A stretch of DNA of 64,000 nucleotides from Cricetomys ansorgei (Eukaryota; Chordata; Mammalia; Rodentia; Nesomyidae): the NCBI GenBank assembly GCA_026225945.1, contig JAMJFZ010001133.1:9382501-9446500 (forward strand), in the 5' to 3' direction. Below the pieces are notes generated by a model. It had not been told where the DNA came from, searched no databases, and was given only the letters and a program-made list of their open reading frames with translations. A program made the position numbers and the translations under genes. This document shows positions 43,116 to 55,318 of this stretch, one piece after another (position 1 is the first letter of the stretch; every line of letters begins with the position of its first letter).

Positions 43116-45724
43116 ACAAACTAACAGGCACACCATTTCAGAGATGGGGTGGGGGCCGACTCTTGCTCTCCCTTGCTTGTATTATAGTTCATGGAAGTTT
43201 TGTAAGTCCCAAGTGAAATTGTGCTATTGAGAACTAAACACAACATTATAAAGATAGTGGTATTTGCTGACCCTGTGTGGGTCAATATTTAGAAGTTGAA
43301 GCACAAGGCTGACTTTCACTTAACTTAATGTCAAACAAAATGTCATATTTTCTTTGCTTTGTTTTGGGAGGTGTTTCAGTTTGTTTTGGGAGTTTGGGGA
43401 AGAAGGAAAATGAAATTATTTATATCTAGTTTTTTACTCTGCAAATCATTTGGCTTTTATTTTCCAGTTAAAAATGCAATGTAATATGTTTACCTCATTA
43501 GTAAGCCTTATTGATTTAGACTAATTCTATATCAATAACTTTTTCTGAATCTATCATTCAGAAGGTTATTGAGACTATGTCTCAAACATTTGCATAATAG
43601 GCAAGCAAATGTTTTATTTTTACACGTGCACACATATAAAAACATACATGTCTCCAAGTTGTTGGGAGAAAACAAGTTCTGTCTCTGAGACAGAAACATG
43701 AAGCACGCCGCTACAGAACTGCCTCCAGCTCAGCTACCGCACTAACCGTCAATCCCCCACTGAGATCCTTCAACTTAGAACTACAGGCCACTCTAGCGTT
43801 CCTCACGGGAACAAGTCTACAATCTGATTTCCCTGTGTCATCTAACTTACATAATCTACAAATACTAACAAGTACCATTCACGTTAGTTTAACACGGCTC
43901 GTGCTTGGTGAATTCACACCCTTCTGCATCCCTATTATCCCAATTCATCTCCAAGACTATTGAGCAACGAGTGTGTTAATGAACTAATGCTTCAGGATCT
44001 TCAGCATCCTACTTCCTAGAATCTGGTGTATTTTGAGCACCTACCTTTCAAGATTACAAAATATACTTTATACTCACTTTAAAAAAAAAAATCTCAGTTA
44101 TTGTGGGCTATCATTTCTCTGGGCCAAGAGCCCTAGATGGCATTTAGCATGCACCGGGGTTTGCTCTCTTCAGTGCTCTCCTTCATGGCATTGCTGACTT
44201 CTTCATTTCAGAACAAAGTCTCTTGACAGAAAGGACAGGAGGAGAAGTGAACTATGCAGGTATCTGTATTCTTTTGGTCATCAAGTCTACACTTCTTGCT
44301 CCAGGCATTTCAACTGACCCAACCGGGTTGTCCATGCTGCAGGCAAAACAGGACTAGTTGAGACTTAATGTTTGAGTCTGGCTTAGCTGAATGTTCTGGG
44401 TCAGGCTATTGTAGCTCTCGAATTTGGGCCTGTGCTATAGACTTCATTTAGAATGTTCTACGCCTTACTGAATGTCAGCTCTTCTACTACTACATTGGCG
44501 GTTTATTAACATTCTTAGCCCTGCCTCCGGAAAGGGCCCATCATCTGCTGCCGTTCTGACCATCTGTGTATCCAGGTTTCTAGAACGCTTGTTCATATTT
44601 TTTTTTGCTAAGTCTAAAATGCTAAATTATCAAGCATTTTTATCAGCACCTTCCTCTACCTATCTTTCCAACTGTCACAAATGCCACTTCCTGCAGATCT
44701 GAGGACAAGCTGTCTCTCACAAGCTAGACTGAAATTCTCACCCTGTCAGACAGGTCCTTGACCCACGACTCTGGAGGAAACCACGATCTAAACATGATTC
44801 CAGGTCACTCCCCTCCTTGACCTCACGCTCACACTGTATCCCTTGAGCTTCCTGATTCATAACTGCTTCAAAGTATTATGTGCATCTGACCTTCAAGCTG
44901 AAAGGTACAACTGATATCCACAGTACAGCGAAAGTTTTCTTAATTCCCCAAAGGAAGCTGAGGCCCTCCTGTGTCCTAGATGTCATTTATAGCCATCCTG
45001 CCCCACAACCAAGGCTAAAATAGGAGAAGCTAAATTCAAGCCTCCACTACTTCACCAGAAGAAATGCCACTGAGCTCCTAGTGACAGCTACACATTGTCA
45101 GGGGGCTGCACATTTCAGAGCGACTCTGGCACCGCGTTTTTCTTTCCATGGCATTCAATTTATACCTATAAATTGACTTCCCAATCTGCAGCACACCTAA
45201 CTTTTCTTGATGTTCACTGAGAACAAAAAAAAAAAAAAAAAGAATTCTCCCAAAAGATATTTATGTGAGGAAGCTGCTGTTTTCTTGCCTCTGGCCCTAC
45301 GATAAAGTCACCTGAGACACAGAAAGGGTGATCCGGAGTGAAGTACTGTCCCTGGGACCTGCCCTGCCTCTGGACCCTGCAAGTGACAGAGTGTGTCTGT
45401 TTGTGATATAACCCAGTTTATCTCAGCCATGACTGTAATGGATGCTCTTCAGCTCCTCTTGATCTCCACAACAAGCCCCTCGCTGTGTATTATCCCTGAC
45501 GGAGCGTAAGATGAGCTCAATGCGCTGTGTTAGGTTTTACCTGCCAAACCACATGGATCTCTCAGAATGTCCAGAGTTAGAACAGGTGGCCAATCTTCGG
45601 CTGCCCATTTATGGGCGATCTCTACTCACCTGTTCCAGACATGACTGATCATATGCTTTGTCTGTTTTAATTGGTTGTTGTCATTGTTGTTATGGGGTTG
45701 TCTCAGCACCACCACCACCAATTC
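43116..45724. other. Unassigned non-coding sequence
   Basis: No gene and no confident repeat. Part 43220-43620 is AT-rich, repeat-free unique sequence that could be conserved. Poly-A runs at 44078-44089 and 45223-45241. The frame 44472-44702 (76 aa) has no motif. Confidence 0.4.
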
Positions 45725-46138
45725 CTTGAGTTAGTCAGCTTTTCTCTCACTCTAACAAATACCTGAGATAAACCAACTCACAAACATAACAGGTTTATTC
45801 TGGCTTACAGTTTGAAGGTTTCCATCCATGACTGGTTGGCCTCGTTACAGTGGAGCCACTGTAGAGCAGCAAGGGAAGGCTGAACCAGGTTCCCTCTTAC
45901 ATCGTGCACCTGTGGACTATAGGTATACACTAAGACAGGAGTGCGTGGCAGGGCAAGACTGAATTGAGAGAACACGAAGGGATGAAGTCTTACCTCCCAT
46001 TCAGGGACACATCCGCAATAACCTAACCTTCTAATACTAAGCTACATCTTAACATTTCATCATCTCCCAAGGGTTGGGGACCAACCCCTTATTATGTAGG
46101 CCTTTGGGACACATTCTAGATCTAAACTATACATTACT
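45725..46138 (-). mobile_element. Old MaLR-like LTR, antisense
   Basis: gagttagtcagcttttctct, caaatacctgagataaacca, acaggtttattctggcttac, gagcagcaagggaaggctga, gggttggggaccaacccctt and gcctttgggacacattctag: reverse order of an LTR from poly-A region to 5' end. Subfamily uncertain. Confidence 0.7.
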
Positions 46139-46585
46139 TTTCAGAGAGTAACTTTAAACTTCAGTCTTGAAGATACCACACAGTTACCTCCATTTACCAC
46201 CCGCAAGGGGCTGAACTAAGTGTTCCTTACGGTCCTTTCTAGCAGTAAAATTTATGATTCCATATAAGAAGCAGTTTCACTATCTGCCTGAGATTACACG
46301 TAAATGCTTTTCTTTCATCTGAATTTATGTCAGGTGGGACATCCACTAAATCTAAAAGCAAAGCCATTTTACTTAGGATCCTTTCAGAACAAACAGAATA
46401 GAACAAAACAAGGAGTCTGCATGCAAGTTGTCTTTTGCTGTAAGAACATAGACATTTTCTTGAATATATAGTTTTTACTGTTGGGAAAATTATTGGATGC
46501 TATTTCTTCCATGAAAAAAAAGAAAAACAGAGCCTCATAACGATGCAGAGCTACACAACGCATGATTGACATGAGAAGTGAAAGA
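46139..46585. other. Unassigned non-coding sequence
   Basis: Nothing assigned. The segment near 46205-46262 (gggctgaactaagtgttcct to ttatgattccatat) resembles an ancient mammalian repeat end I cannot name. Confidence 0.4.
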
Positions 46586-46912
46586 GGGGCTTGGAGAGAC
46601 GGTGCATGGTTAAGAGCGCTTCTGAACGGGCATATGGACAGATCTCAGCACCCATAGAGCAAGCTGGGCATGGGCTCCTCTTCACCTTAATCGCAGCACT
46701 GCGCTAGGTAGAGAAAGAATGATCACCAGGCTTTGTGGGCTACCAGCCCAGCCCAAAACACAGCCTCCAGCTTCAGGAAGAGACCCTACCACAAAGTAAT
46801 ACGTCAAAGAGTGGTAGAGGAGGCTACCCAAGGACTTGCCAAGTGCCTCGGGCTTCCTACACAAATGTGGATGCACGTATGTCACGTAAATGCAAAGACA
46901 CACACAATTAGA
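46586..46912 (+). mobile_element. Composite B4-class SINE (ID_B1 type)
   Basis: ggggcttggagagacggtgc, gatctcagcacccatagagc, gctgggcatgggctcctctt, aatcgcagcactgcgctagg, a lineage-specific middle, then a degraded CA-type tail. Opposing open frames over it (46682-47014 and 46733-46942) are spurious. Confidence 0.7.
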
Positions 46913-47208
46913 AAACAAGTTTCTAAAAACAGAGTGAAATAATGAAATCTCGAGTAAGTGAGCCCTTGTTAAGCTCATTCCACTCCGAAACCTTGAATCT
47001 CTCACTGGGCCCACATCCCGTGGGTAAAAAGCATCAATAATGCAAGGCTTGGTCCTGTGTGGAAGGAATTTGGGAATGTCCCTCGTTCTACACTCTGAAA
47101 CATCTTGCAGCTGCTGAAGACAGCAGCGGGCGGTGTGTTCTTTTAAGTATATGATTTTTTATTTAATTTTTTTTTACTTAAAGGGAAAAGAAAACCCATG
47201 AATCATAT

Positions 47209-47256
47209 CCCTCCCCCCCCCTCTCTCTCTCCCCCTCCCTCTCTCCCCCCACCCCT
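47209..47256. repeat. C/CT-rich low-complexity tract
   Basis: Runs of C and CT forming a polypyrimidine stretch (purine-rich on the minus strand). Confidence 0.9.
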
Positions 47257-48150
47257 TGTTTCTAACTGTCACCGAGGCAGAGGCTGCCGGACCAGTGAGA
47301 CTGATGCAGAATGACAGGGGCAGCACACTGCTCTCAGAATGTGATGATACAATTCCAAGAGAGAGGGGAAGAAAAAATAAAACCCTCTGCCGCTCTCATT
47401 ATCCGTCGCTGTGCTCTCTGGGTGCCGCCTCTGCTCCTTTCAGAATGAGGGGGGATTATTAAATATAATTCTGTTAATTATGGCTTGGTGCAAAAGTTGG
47501 ATGGGTCCAGAATCAGTGCCCCCAAGGAAGAACAACATGAGGTAAAGATTGGAGGGCTTTTATGGTGGTGCTCAAAGATAATTATAGGTATGGAAACCAA
47601 TTTCAGAGTGAGAAAAAAAATACAGCCAAGCCCAGACTGTTTTCATAATGCAGCATAGCTCACTTTTAATGTAAAACATTAACTGGTTTTCCCTGAGGGA
47701 GGATAATTCTTGTCATGTCAGTATCCTGGACAGAAAGTCTCCTGCTTAGGGCACCAAGCAGTAAGCAGGAACCCATGAGCTTCAAGTGCACATTGCAATT
47801 TCCCAGCCTCTCACTGAAGCAGCCAGGAGGCTGCATAACTTATTTTGCCACAGGCGCTCCAGCAAAAATGATAAACAGAAAAATATATACATATAGATGT
47901 ATAGATCGACTTCAGCATAGATTACACAAAAATGTAAATCGGTCCACTGTATGACATAGCATCAAGAGTACATGTCTGGAATAATGATAACAACTCATCT
48001 TCAGCGGTGCCGTCGGTTAATATCAAAGAACTTACTCTTTCTCTTTAAAATACTGCTGGCCAGGATAATGACTCTTAATACACAGAGTCACTTTAATTAC
48101 ATGCAAAGGATAACAAGCATGTCTTAGATGGGTTTTCTAATGGGGTAGAA
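47257..48150. other. Repeat-poor block, candidate conserved non-coding sequence
   Basis: Nearly 0.9 kb without a recognisable repeat. The left 200 bp is the most GC-rich and CpG-containing part nearby. It is followed by AT-rich sequence with attctgttaattatggcttg (47468-47487) and gatataatta-like motifs, then 47990-48130 with GATAA and TAAT sites. Two plus-strand frames (68 and 79 aa) lack motifs. Could be an enhancer or an unrecognised exon cluster; neither is shown. Confidence 0.35.
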
Positions 48151-48411
48151 GTGGGTAATAAAATCTCCTAGAGGGCATCTGCTATCCATTGGCAATGATG
48201 GACTCCTGGTTTTTATTCTGCTATCTAAGACTTTTCTGACTTATCCTCTGGATACACCCCAGTGAAATGTGTTCTCTGATAGAGCTCAGAAACATTTAGT
48301 CAAGTCTTGACAACTTAGGAGAATAGTCTTCAAGCATAAGAATGTATAGAGGTTGACACAACAATCCAGTGTCCTCTGAATTGTGGGACACAAATTCAAG
48401 ATAACCTTCTG

Positions 48412-48835
48412 TTGTAGTCAGAGTTACTATTGTTGTGATGAAATATAACAAAAGCATCTTGGGACTGAGAGGGTTTATTTGGCTTACACTTCCACAGCAC
48501 TGTGCATTATTGAAGAAAGTCAGGACAGGAACTCAAACAGGGCAGGAACCTGGAGGCAAGAGCTGATGCAGAGGCCATGGAGGAGTGCTGTTTACTGGCT
48601 TGTCCATCATGGCTTGCTCAGCCTGCTTTCTCATGGAACCTAGGACCACCAGTCCAGGGATGGCCCAACCAAAACAGCATGGACTCTCCCACATCTATCA
48701 CTAATTAAGAAAATGCTCTACAGGTTTGCCTACAGCCAGATGTTACAGAAGCATTTCTCAATTGAGGTTCCCTCCTCTCTGATGACCCTAGCTTGTGTCA
48801 TATTGTTATAAAACTAGCCAGAACTCCTTCCCTGG
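48412..48835 (-). mobile_element. MaLR LTR (MT class), antisense, near full length
   Basis: ttgttgtgatgaaatataac, gagagggtttatttggctta, caggacaggaactcaaacag, ggcaggaacctggaggcaag, tggcttgctcagcctgcttt, tcactaattaagaaaatgct and tcaattgaggttccctcctc: reverse order of a rodent MT-type LTR through to tataaaactagccagaact. Confidence 0.92.
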
Positions 48836-49089
48836 AGCAAGAGATGGCATTGAGCTTGAAGTGAATGAAAAACAGGAACTTCAATACAATGAATCACGGC
48901 ATGAGAAAGTTCCTCTTTTAATCTATCAGACTAACTAAACAAATCTCTGTTGGTATTTCTCAAATTAAAAATCTTTTTAATGTTTAAATTTTTTAAAAAT
49001 TAATTTTTTTAAAAAAAAAAAGGCATTTGACTGTAGTAAACAAAATGACAACAGTAGAGGAATGACAGACATTGGCCCACAAATTTAGA
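48836..49089. other. Unassigned AT-rich sequence with A/T runs
   Basis: Low-complexity A/T at 48960-49022. No gene or repeat family assigned. Confidence 0.5.
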
Positions 49090-49262
49090 CTTGGTTGTGC
49101 TACATCAGCACCTCTGACCCAGAGGGGCCAGGTGTGTCGTTGTTGTGGAAGCTGCCCCGTGCTCTGCTAACAGTCACAACATCCTGGGACCTACCCATTA
49201 GATCCTGAAAAGCACATCTTTCCCAGACTGTAGCTCCAAAGGTGTCTCTAGACACCTCCCAG
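49090..49262 (+). mobile_element. MER5-type hAT-Charlie element
   Basis: ttgtgctacatcagcacctc, cccgtgctctgctaacagtc, cctgggacctacccattaga and ccaaaggtgtctctagacac follow MER5A order ('GGATGTTTAGCAGCATCCCTGGCC..CCACTAGATGCC..'). Ends are degraded. Spurious 109-residue minus-strand frame over it. Confidence 0.65.
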
Positions 49263-51214
49263 GGCAGTGAGAGCAATCCGATGTCTGAGGACCCATCTAA
49301 GTGCAGAAGCAGTAGGGAATGGTGTTGGGCTTCTCGGAAATGACAATGTGAAGAATTCCAGAGATGACAGCCATCAATCAAAGGAAGATGACACGTAGAG
49401 TCAAGGAATGTTATTTGGATAGATTTCAATAAAGACTATTTCCCTTGAGGGTTTTCCCCTATCTGCTGGTTCATTCAAGTATATTAAGATCGGCCAAATG
49501 ACTTCTAATAAGAGATTCCAGCTGTGAATCCCCACAGCAAGGCTGCTGAGGGTCTTTGCCTTTGCAGTTCTTTATCTGTCCAAACAGGCAGTAGAATGGT
49601 CTTGTGAATCTTCATAGGGAAGAACACATGATCGAACCTGCCAATCTGGTACACCTCAGTGGGCTGAACTGGACTGGCTTTTTGATGAGGTGCTTGGCAG
49701 CCTGAATATTTAATTTCACTCTTTTATCTTTTGTTTGGAGTGTATATGCCCAGAGGCCTTTGGACACTTGCCTCTTTTTTTAATAAAGCTAATAAATGCC
49801 CCTAGGAAATTTACCTGTATCTAAACTGACATAACAAAGCTGATACATCAGAGGGGTCAGGCATGAGAGATTCCAGCAATTTATATAAACAGAGGAAGCT
49901 GGCATGGGCTTGGACTGCCTGGAGTTATTACTCAGGCCTTGGCAGCCTTCCAGGCTGCTCATAATTTTAAATAAATTCTGATCTTGGTGATGTATACTTA
50001 TTGATCAAGTTTTCAGAAAGTCATCACCGTGTACTCTTTCACTACATATTGATCTGAAATCTCCACAGTTCCTGAGAGAAGTCTGGCATTACATTAGCTA
50101 TTATCTGCACCACAATTTATCCTTCTATCTGAATCAAGCTTGTGGATAAGTGAGCCATTCTATTCCACTTACCATGGAAAGAGAGCTGGAGAGCTATAAG
50201 AAAGAGAGTCTTGGGCCTGGCTGTCTCAATCTGTCACTAATTTTCATTGGTTATTTTACTTCTCAAACACTCAATTCCTCCTTCATATTAAAAATAAAAG
50301 TAAACAGTGCTATCAGTAGGTGAGAAATTCAATAGGTAAGAATTCCAGCATTTTTTCTTTCCCTTCAAATTGTTGTTCTAAGAATACTCTGCTGCAGATC
50401 TGTTGCCCACATGCAATAGCTTCCACGAGACAATTTTGCTCAATTTCCCTTGTAAATAATGGCCTCAGTTCCTAAACAGCCAACCTGAGCGAGAGGAGAG
50501 CCAGGCCACAAGAAAGATCCCACGAGTACAGATCTGGCTTAAAGAGGTACATCTATACATTAGTCCAGCAAACGGGTCTTGGATGTGTACACTTCGCTGT
50601 GTCCTGTACTGAGATCCCAGCCGTAGATAATAAAATGTTCGTACTCTTCAATACCTTAAGTCTGAAGAATCTTCACTCAACACCCAAGGGGTTTCTACCT
50701 ATATACAGACAATATTCACGTGGCAAATGGCTATCACATTACACAGTTTGGTAGAGACCCTTCCACAGCTGCCTTCTAATGAGCCAGGACTAAGTACAAA
50801 CCATTATAGTGTTTACATGATGCTGTATCTTTGCTCTGTCTTCCCTGAGAGGAGCAGGAATCACTGTAGCAGTTCATTGTCACTCCTCAGTGAAGGAATA
50901 TGGTCACAGAGTCCCACCAGGGCATGCCTACCCTGCAACTGAGCAATAATACCCCACACTCAGCCAGCCAGAGATAAACAGCCTGTGAGAGCAGGTACTT
51001 TGGCAATGTGTCTTCAGGGTTCACACTCCTATGTGATCTAGAAATTCCTAACACATATTGTCGCCAGAGCCAACACAACCCCCTTCTTAAAACTACCCTG
51101 TTTGTGACTCACAACTGTCACTATACAGAGAATAAAGGACTGTTGAACACCCAGCCATAAAAGGGATGTGGATACCACCCCCTCCAAGGCTCGGGAACAT
51201 CATGGAAAAAGGAG
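49263..51214. other. Repeat-poor sequence with a candidate conserved block
   Basis: About 2 kb with no recognised repeat. The part at 49690-50200 is AT-rich unique sequence containing tttaatttcactcttttatc, ttaataaagctaataaatgc and tgatgtatacttattgatca, and looks enhancer-like. A poly-A signal-like AATAAA occurs but no transcript evidence exists. Confidence 0.35.
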
Positions 51215-51221
51215 CTATAAG

Positions 51222-51426
51222 AGGCTGAAGAGGTAGGTAAGGGATGACTGGCCTTGGTTGCTCTTCAAAAGCACCTGGGTTCAGTTCCAAGCACCCACAT
51301 GGTGGCTCACAACTACCTATAACTTCAGTTTCAAGGGATCCAATGCCCTCTGGCCTCCACAGACACCTCCACACACATGCGTACACTCAGGCACACACCT
51401 GAGACAAAATAAATAAAACTTTTTAA
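51222..51426 (+). mobile_element. B2/B3-class SINE
   Basis: ggctgaagaggtaggtaagg, cctgggttcagttccaagca, cccacatggtggctcacaac, aatgccctctggcctccaca and an A-rich tail ending aaaataaataaaac. An oppositely oriented 97-residue frame is spurious. Confidence 0.9.
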
Positions 51427-52109
51427 GATTCATTATCATTTGTTTTTATTTATTTATTTAATATGAGGAGGGAGTGCCGTCAGTCCCTGTCTTCTGGATA
51501 TGGCATGGCTGCTGCCTTCATAAACTCATAACAGCTGTGATAACCTGAACACTGTCTCCACAGGACTGAGTCCGCCCACAGCCTCGCAGGACTGGGAAGG
51601 GACTCACAAGGCTCCACTCTTAGAATTTCTATGCAATTAATGGTTGGGAGTGGGGGGGATTTTTTTTTCCAGTGGTGTGACATTACCACCGTTAATGTTC
51701 TCATGCTTCTGCAAGTAAACTCCCACACAAACGCCTGAAAACAACCTCAATGGAAGTAGAAAAGGAAACAGAAAAGAGTCATGTAGGGAGATGAACATGG
51801 TCAACAAAACACAACGTATACACATACAAAAATATCAAAATGAGACATATCGTTGTATATAGCTAATTAATGCTAACAAAACATTTTAAAGGGGTAAGGC
51901 CTCACTGAGAGAGATAAACATGAATTTAGAAATAAGTGTAAAGATAAAGAACCTGGGTTCTCGAACCACATGACTCCATCCTGTGGAGTATATTCTATGC
52001 TTTCAGTATCCTTCTAAATAAGTCCGTGCTTTCACCACAAAATTAAAAACTCTCCTTGTTCTGCAGATGAACACATTCTCTCTGGATTCATGTGTCAGTG
52101 GACCCCAAA
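51427..52109. other. Unassigned non-coding sequence
   Basis: A short (TTTA)n at 51436-51460, then no element recognised. Confidence 0.45.
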
Positions 52110-52178
52110 GTAAAACCACCAGTGTGAAACAGTGCCTAGGGTATGGTGAGTGTTTAATGGCTGTGTTGAATTAATGGC
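52110..52178 (+). mobile_element. L2 3'-tail fragment
   Basis: gtgaaacagtgcctagggta, tggtgagtgtttaatggctg and tgttgaattaatgg resemble the L2 3' end. Short, so modest confidence. Confidence 0.45.
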
Positions 52179-52365
52179 AGGTTTCTTCTCTACAATAAGG
52201 AGGGCAGTTGGAGATGGTACCTTCTGTCACTCTCAGGAACAAATCTAATGATGGATGGATGTTGAGGTGCAGAAGGGCAGTGAGGAAAAGCTGCCCTGAG
52301 AAGCTCCTGGCACCAACACTTTCCATTCTGCCTGTTCACAAAGCCATCACCAACTCTCAAGTGTG

Positions 52366-52543
52366 TTGGGAGCTAGAGAAATACTTGGGGTTATGACCCT
52401 GAATTCCAGCCTCAGCACCCACATTGGCTGGGCACTGACTGGAACTCCAGATCCAAAGGGTTCAACACCCTCTTCTGGCCCCGACAGACACCCAGACATA
52501 CTTCACACACACACAACGAAAATGAAATATTCTTAAAAATGTA
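52366..52543 (+). mobile_element. B2-class SINE
   Basis: gggagctagagaaatacttg, agcctcagcacccacattgg, tcaacaccctcttctggccc and a CA-rich end. The A/B boxes are eroded. Confidence 0.75.
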
Positions 52544-53561
52544 AAGTGTCTATAGTACTATTTATCAATCTACTGCAAATTCTACTGACAATTTCAAAGG
52601 AAGGCAGAATCACATAGTTTTGGTAACACACAAATGATTCTTCTGACCTGTTTCCTGTTAGTTGTAACCCTTTATTCTTTCTTATTGTGATCACCGAGAG
52701 ACACCTCTGATCTGAATAAATGGAGTTGACAGAAACAAGACTGATCTACAGGAAAAGTCATATATTGAATAGGTAAATAAATGTACCTGCTGTGTCCAGG
52801 TCGACCCTCTCCAGCATGCCTAAGAACCTCATGAAGGAACTTTCCAGCAGGTATTCCTGCAGGATTTGAGGCAGTTAACACTGTATCCACTAAGGATGCA
52901 TGCCTGCTAGGAGTAACTTGCTGCTTTTGATGGACTGAGATACACCACCTGGAACCCTGTTCACACTGCACATATTCACATACCCCTGCTCGCTAATCTT
53001 CTCTGCCAGAAAAGATTACTAGAACTTACCCTTAAAGGACCGTGGTTCTTTATGTTTTGCATAGTGATTGTGGTAATAGAGTCGTTGCTCTTTAAATATG
53101 TCCACATACAAATTTCCAGACTACTTGTCACGCTATATGGTAAAATTAAAATAAAGCCATTGTCAGCTGACTCTAAAACAAGCTTATCCTGATTGGCTAG
53201 GTGAAACCAGTGTAACCACAGATCATTTAAATGTAGAAGGCAAGAGAAATGTTCTTTACAAAATGATGCAATGGAAGAAAGACCCAACTAGTCCTCCCCA
53301 GCTTTGTACATGAAAGGCGGCCAGTGGCCAAAAGAGCAAACAAATTCTGCACACTGGAAAGGTGTAGAAAGAAATGCAGTCCTGACAATCCCCACCAAGA
53401 GCCCAGAGACATTCTGTGCTTATCTTCAAATGCACAGAACGTTAAAGCAATACATTTATGCTGTTTTACGCCACAAGATTTGTGATAATTTGCCATTCAT
53501 AACTGAAACGACTACAGAAAATTAATATAGCAATGAGCCACAAAAGAAAATAAAAAGAATT
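52544..53561. other. Repeat-poor sequence, part possibly conserved
   Basis: No element assigned. 53400-53520 (catttatgctgttttacgcc, gataatttgccattcataac) is AT-rich unique sequence. Frames at 52672-53496 (-) overlap one another and have no motif. Confidence 0.4.
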
Positions 53562-53637
53562 GGAGCTAAGTGGTAGAGTGCTTACCCAGATGCTTAAGGA
53601 CTACGGTTCAGTTCTCTGCACTACAAACAAAAATACG
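53562..53637 (+). mobile_element. ID-like SINE
   Basis: ggagctaagtggtagagtgc, ttacccagatgcttaaggac, tacggttcagttctctgcac and an A-rich tail: a short tRNA-derived SINE with both Pol III boxes recognisable. Confidence 0.75.
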
Positions 53638-53835
53638 CCAATTAACGATAGGTATGATAGGAGTAACTTGGGATTGCTCTTTGATCTCCCAGTAGCTGCA
53701 GGTTAGGCAAGGATGGGTTCTAACCCCAGCCACCACAGCTGTCCCAGGACATGACGTCTTCTAGGCTCCAGAACAGTTCCACTCAGTAAAGCCATTTCAT
53801 TTCTTCCTCATTCTCTCTCATTTTCAAGATCCATT
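53638..53835. other. Unassigned non-coding sequence
   Basis: Nothing recognised. Confidence 0.5.
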
Positions 53836-54053
53836 TCTTATTATTTCATGTAGATGAGTGTTTTGCTTGTGTGTATCTCTAGGCACCAAATGTGTACAGG
53901 GCCCACAGAAGACAGAAGAGAACACCAGATCCCCTGGAACTGTAGTTACAGATGGTTGTGAGCCACCATGTGAGGCTAGGAAACAAACCCAGATAGTCTG
54001 CAAGAGCAGTAAGTACCTCTTAACCACTGAACCATCTTTCCAGCCCTTCACAT
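53836..54053 (-). mobile_element. B2/B3-class SINE, antisense
   Basis: gtagatgagtgttttgcttg, aatgtgtacagggcccacag, gaagacagaagagaacacca, gatcccctggaactgtagtt, gatggttgtgagccaccatg and tcttaaccactgaaccatct with ttccagccc: full reverse order. Confidence 0.95.
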
Positions 54054-54130
54054 TCTCCCTCTCCCTTTCCCTCTCCCTCTTTTTCTCTGTGTGTGTGTGT
54101 GTGTGTGTGTATACATATATATGTGTATAC
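54047..54130. repeat. Polypyrimidine plus (GT)n/(ATAT) tract
   Basis: CTCCCT-type units, then about ten GT units and TATACATA units between the SINE and the L1. An artefactual minus-strand frame (53824-54285) results. Confidence 0.9.
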
Positions 54131-55092
54131 ATATAGTTTTTTTCTTGTATTGAAAATAGTTTTTTTCTCACATAATATATCCTGATACCTTTTCCCTCCC
54201 CTACTCCTCCCAATCCCCCACACATGCCTCTCCTCCCATCCAGATATATTCCTTTTCTATCTCTCATTAGGAAACAAATAGACATCTAAGGAATAAGAAT
54301 AAGATACAATGTAATGACATAAGAATATAATAAGATGAAACTAAAACATCAGAAATAAACAAAACAAACAGAAGAAAAAAAAAAGCCCTAAGATAAAGCC
54401 CAAAGTCAGAGACCCACTCATCCACACACTCAGGAATCCTATAAAAAAAAAAATAAGCTGAAGCTATACTATATACCCAGAGGACCTGGTGTGGACCCGT
54501 GCACAAGACCCTGTGCTTGCTGCCTCAGCCTTTATGAGTTCATATGTGCTTTAATCATGTTGATTTAGAGGACCTTGTTTTCTTGGTGTCCCCCATCCCC
54601 TCTGGCTCTTACACTCTTTCTTCCTCCCCTTCCTCAGGGTTCTCTGAGCCTGGAGGGGAGGGATTTGATGGACACAACCCATTTAGGGCTGAGTGTTCGA
54701 TGGCCTCTCAGTCTCACTCTCTACATACTGTCTGGCTGTGAGCCTCTGTATTTGTTCCCATCTACTGCAGGAGGAAATATCTCTGATGATGGCTCAGTGA
54801 GACTCTGATGAGTATAGCAGAATGTCATTAAGAGTCATTGCTACATTCTTTTTTCTTTTTCTTTTTTTCTTTAGGCAAGTATTATTTGGTTTTACCCCAG
54901 GTCCCTAGGCTATCTGGTCTCAGGTTCTTGGTCACCCAAGCAGTGTCAAGTATAGGTTCCATCTTGTGGGGTGGGCCCTAACTTGGTTGGTTACTCCCAT
55001 AAGCTTTGTCCTACCACTGCCCTAGCCTATCTTGCAGGCAGGACACCATTGTAAATACAAGGTTTTGTGGCTAAGTTGGTGTTTATATCTCT
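54131..55092 (-). mobile_element. Lx-type rodent L1, 3' region, antisense
   Basis: Close to rodent L1: tctcattaggaaacaaatag, cagagacccactcatccaca, gtgtggacccgtgcacaaga, ttaatcatgttgatttagag, gaccttgttttcttggtgtc, ggagggatttgatggacaca, atttgttcccatctactgca, ggtccctaggctatctggtc and tgcaggcaggacaccattgt. It begins at its T-rich (A-tail complement) side and is truncated at about 55092. No intact frame. It is one of the best muroid markers in the window. Confidence 0.92.
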
Positions 55093-55093
55093 C

Positions 55094-55198
55094 CAGGGTT
55101 TGATTCCCAGCACTCACACAAGCAGCTCACGCCGCCTGTAACTCCAGTTCCAGGGGATCCAATGCCCTCTTCTGACCTACTTCACAATGTGTTTTACA

Positions 55199-55230
<32 letters not shown>

Positions 55231-55278
55231 TACACTCATATACACACACATACACACACACACATACACTCATATACA

Positions 55279-55318
<40 letters not shown>

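Noticed and set aside
46682..47014. 110-residue minus-strand frame near a composite SINE
   Set aside because: Mostly inside the ID_B1-type SINE; no independent coding support.
53824..54285. 153-residue minus-strand frame, the longest in the window
   Set aside because: It runs through an antisense B2/B3, a polypurine/GT tract and L1 3' sequence. The composition is repeat-derived and there is no coding motif.
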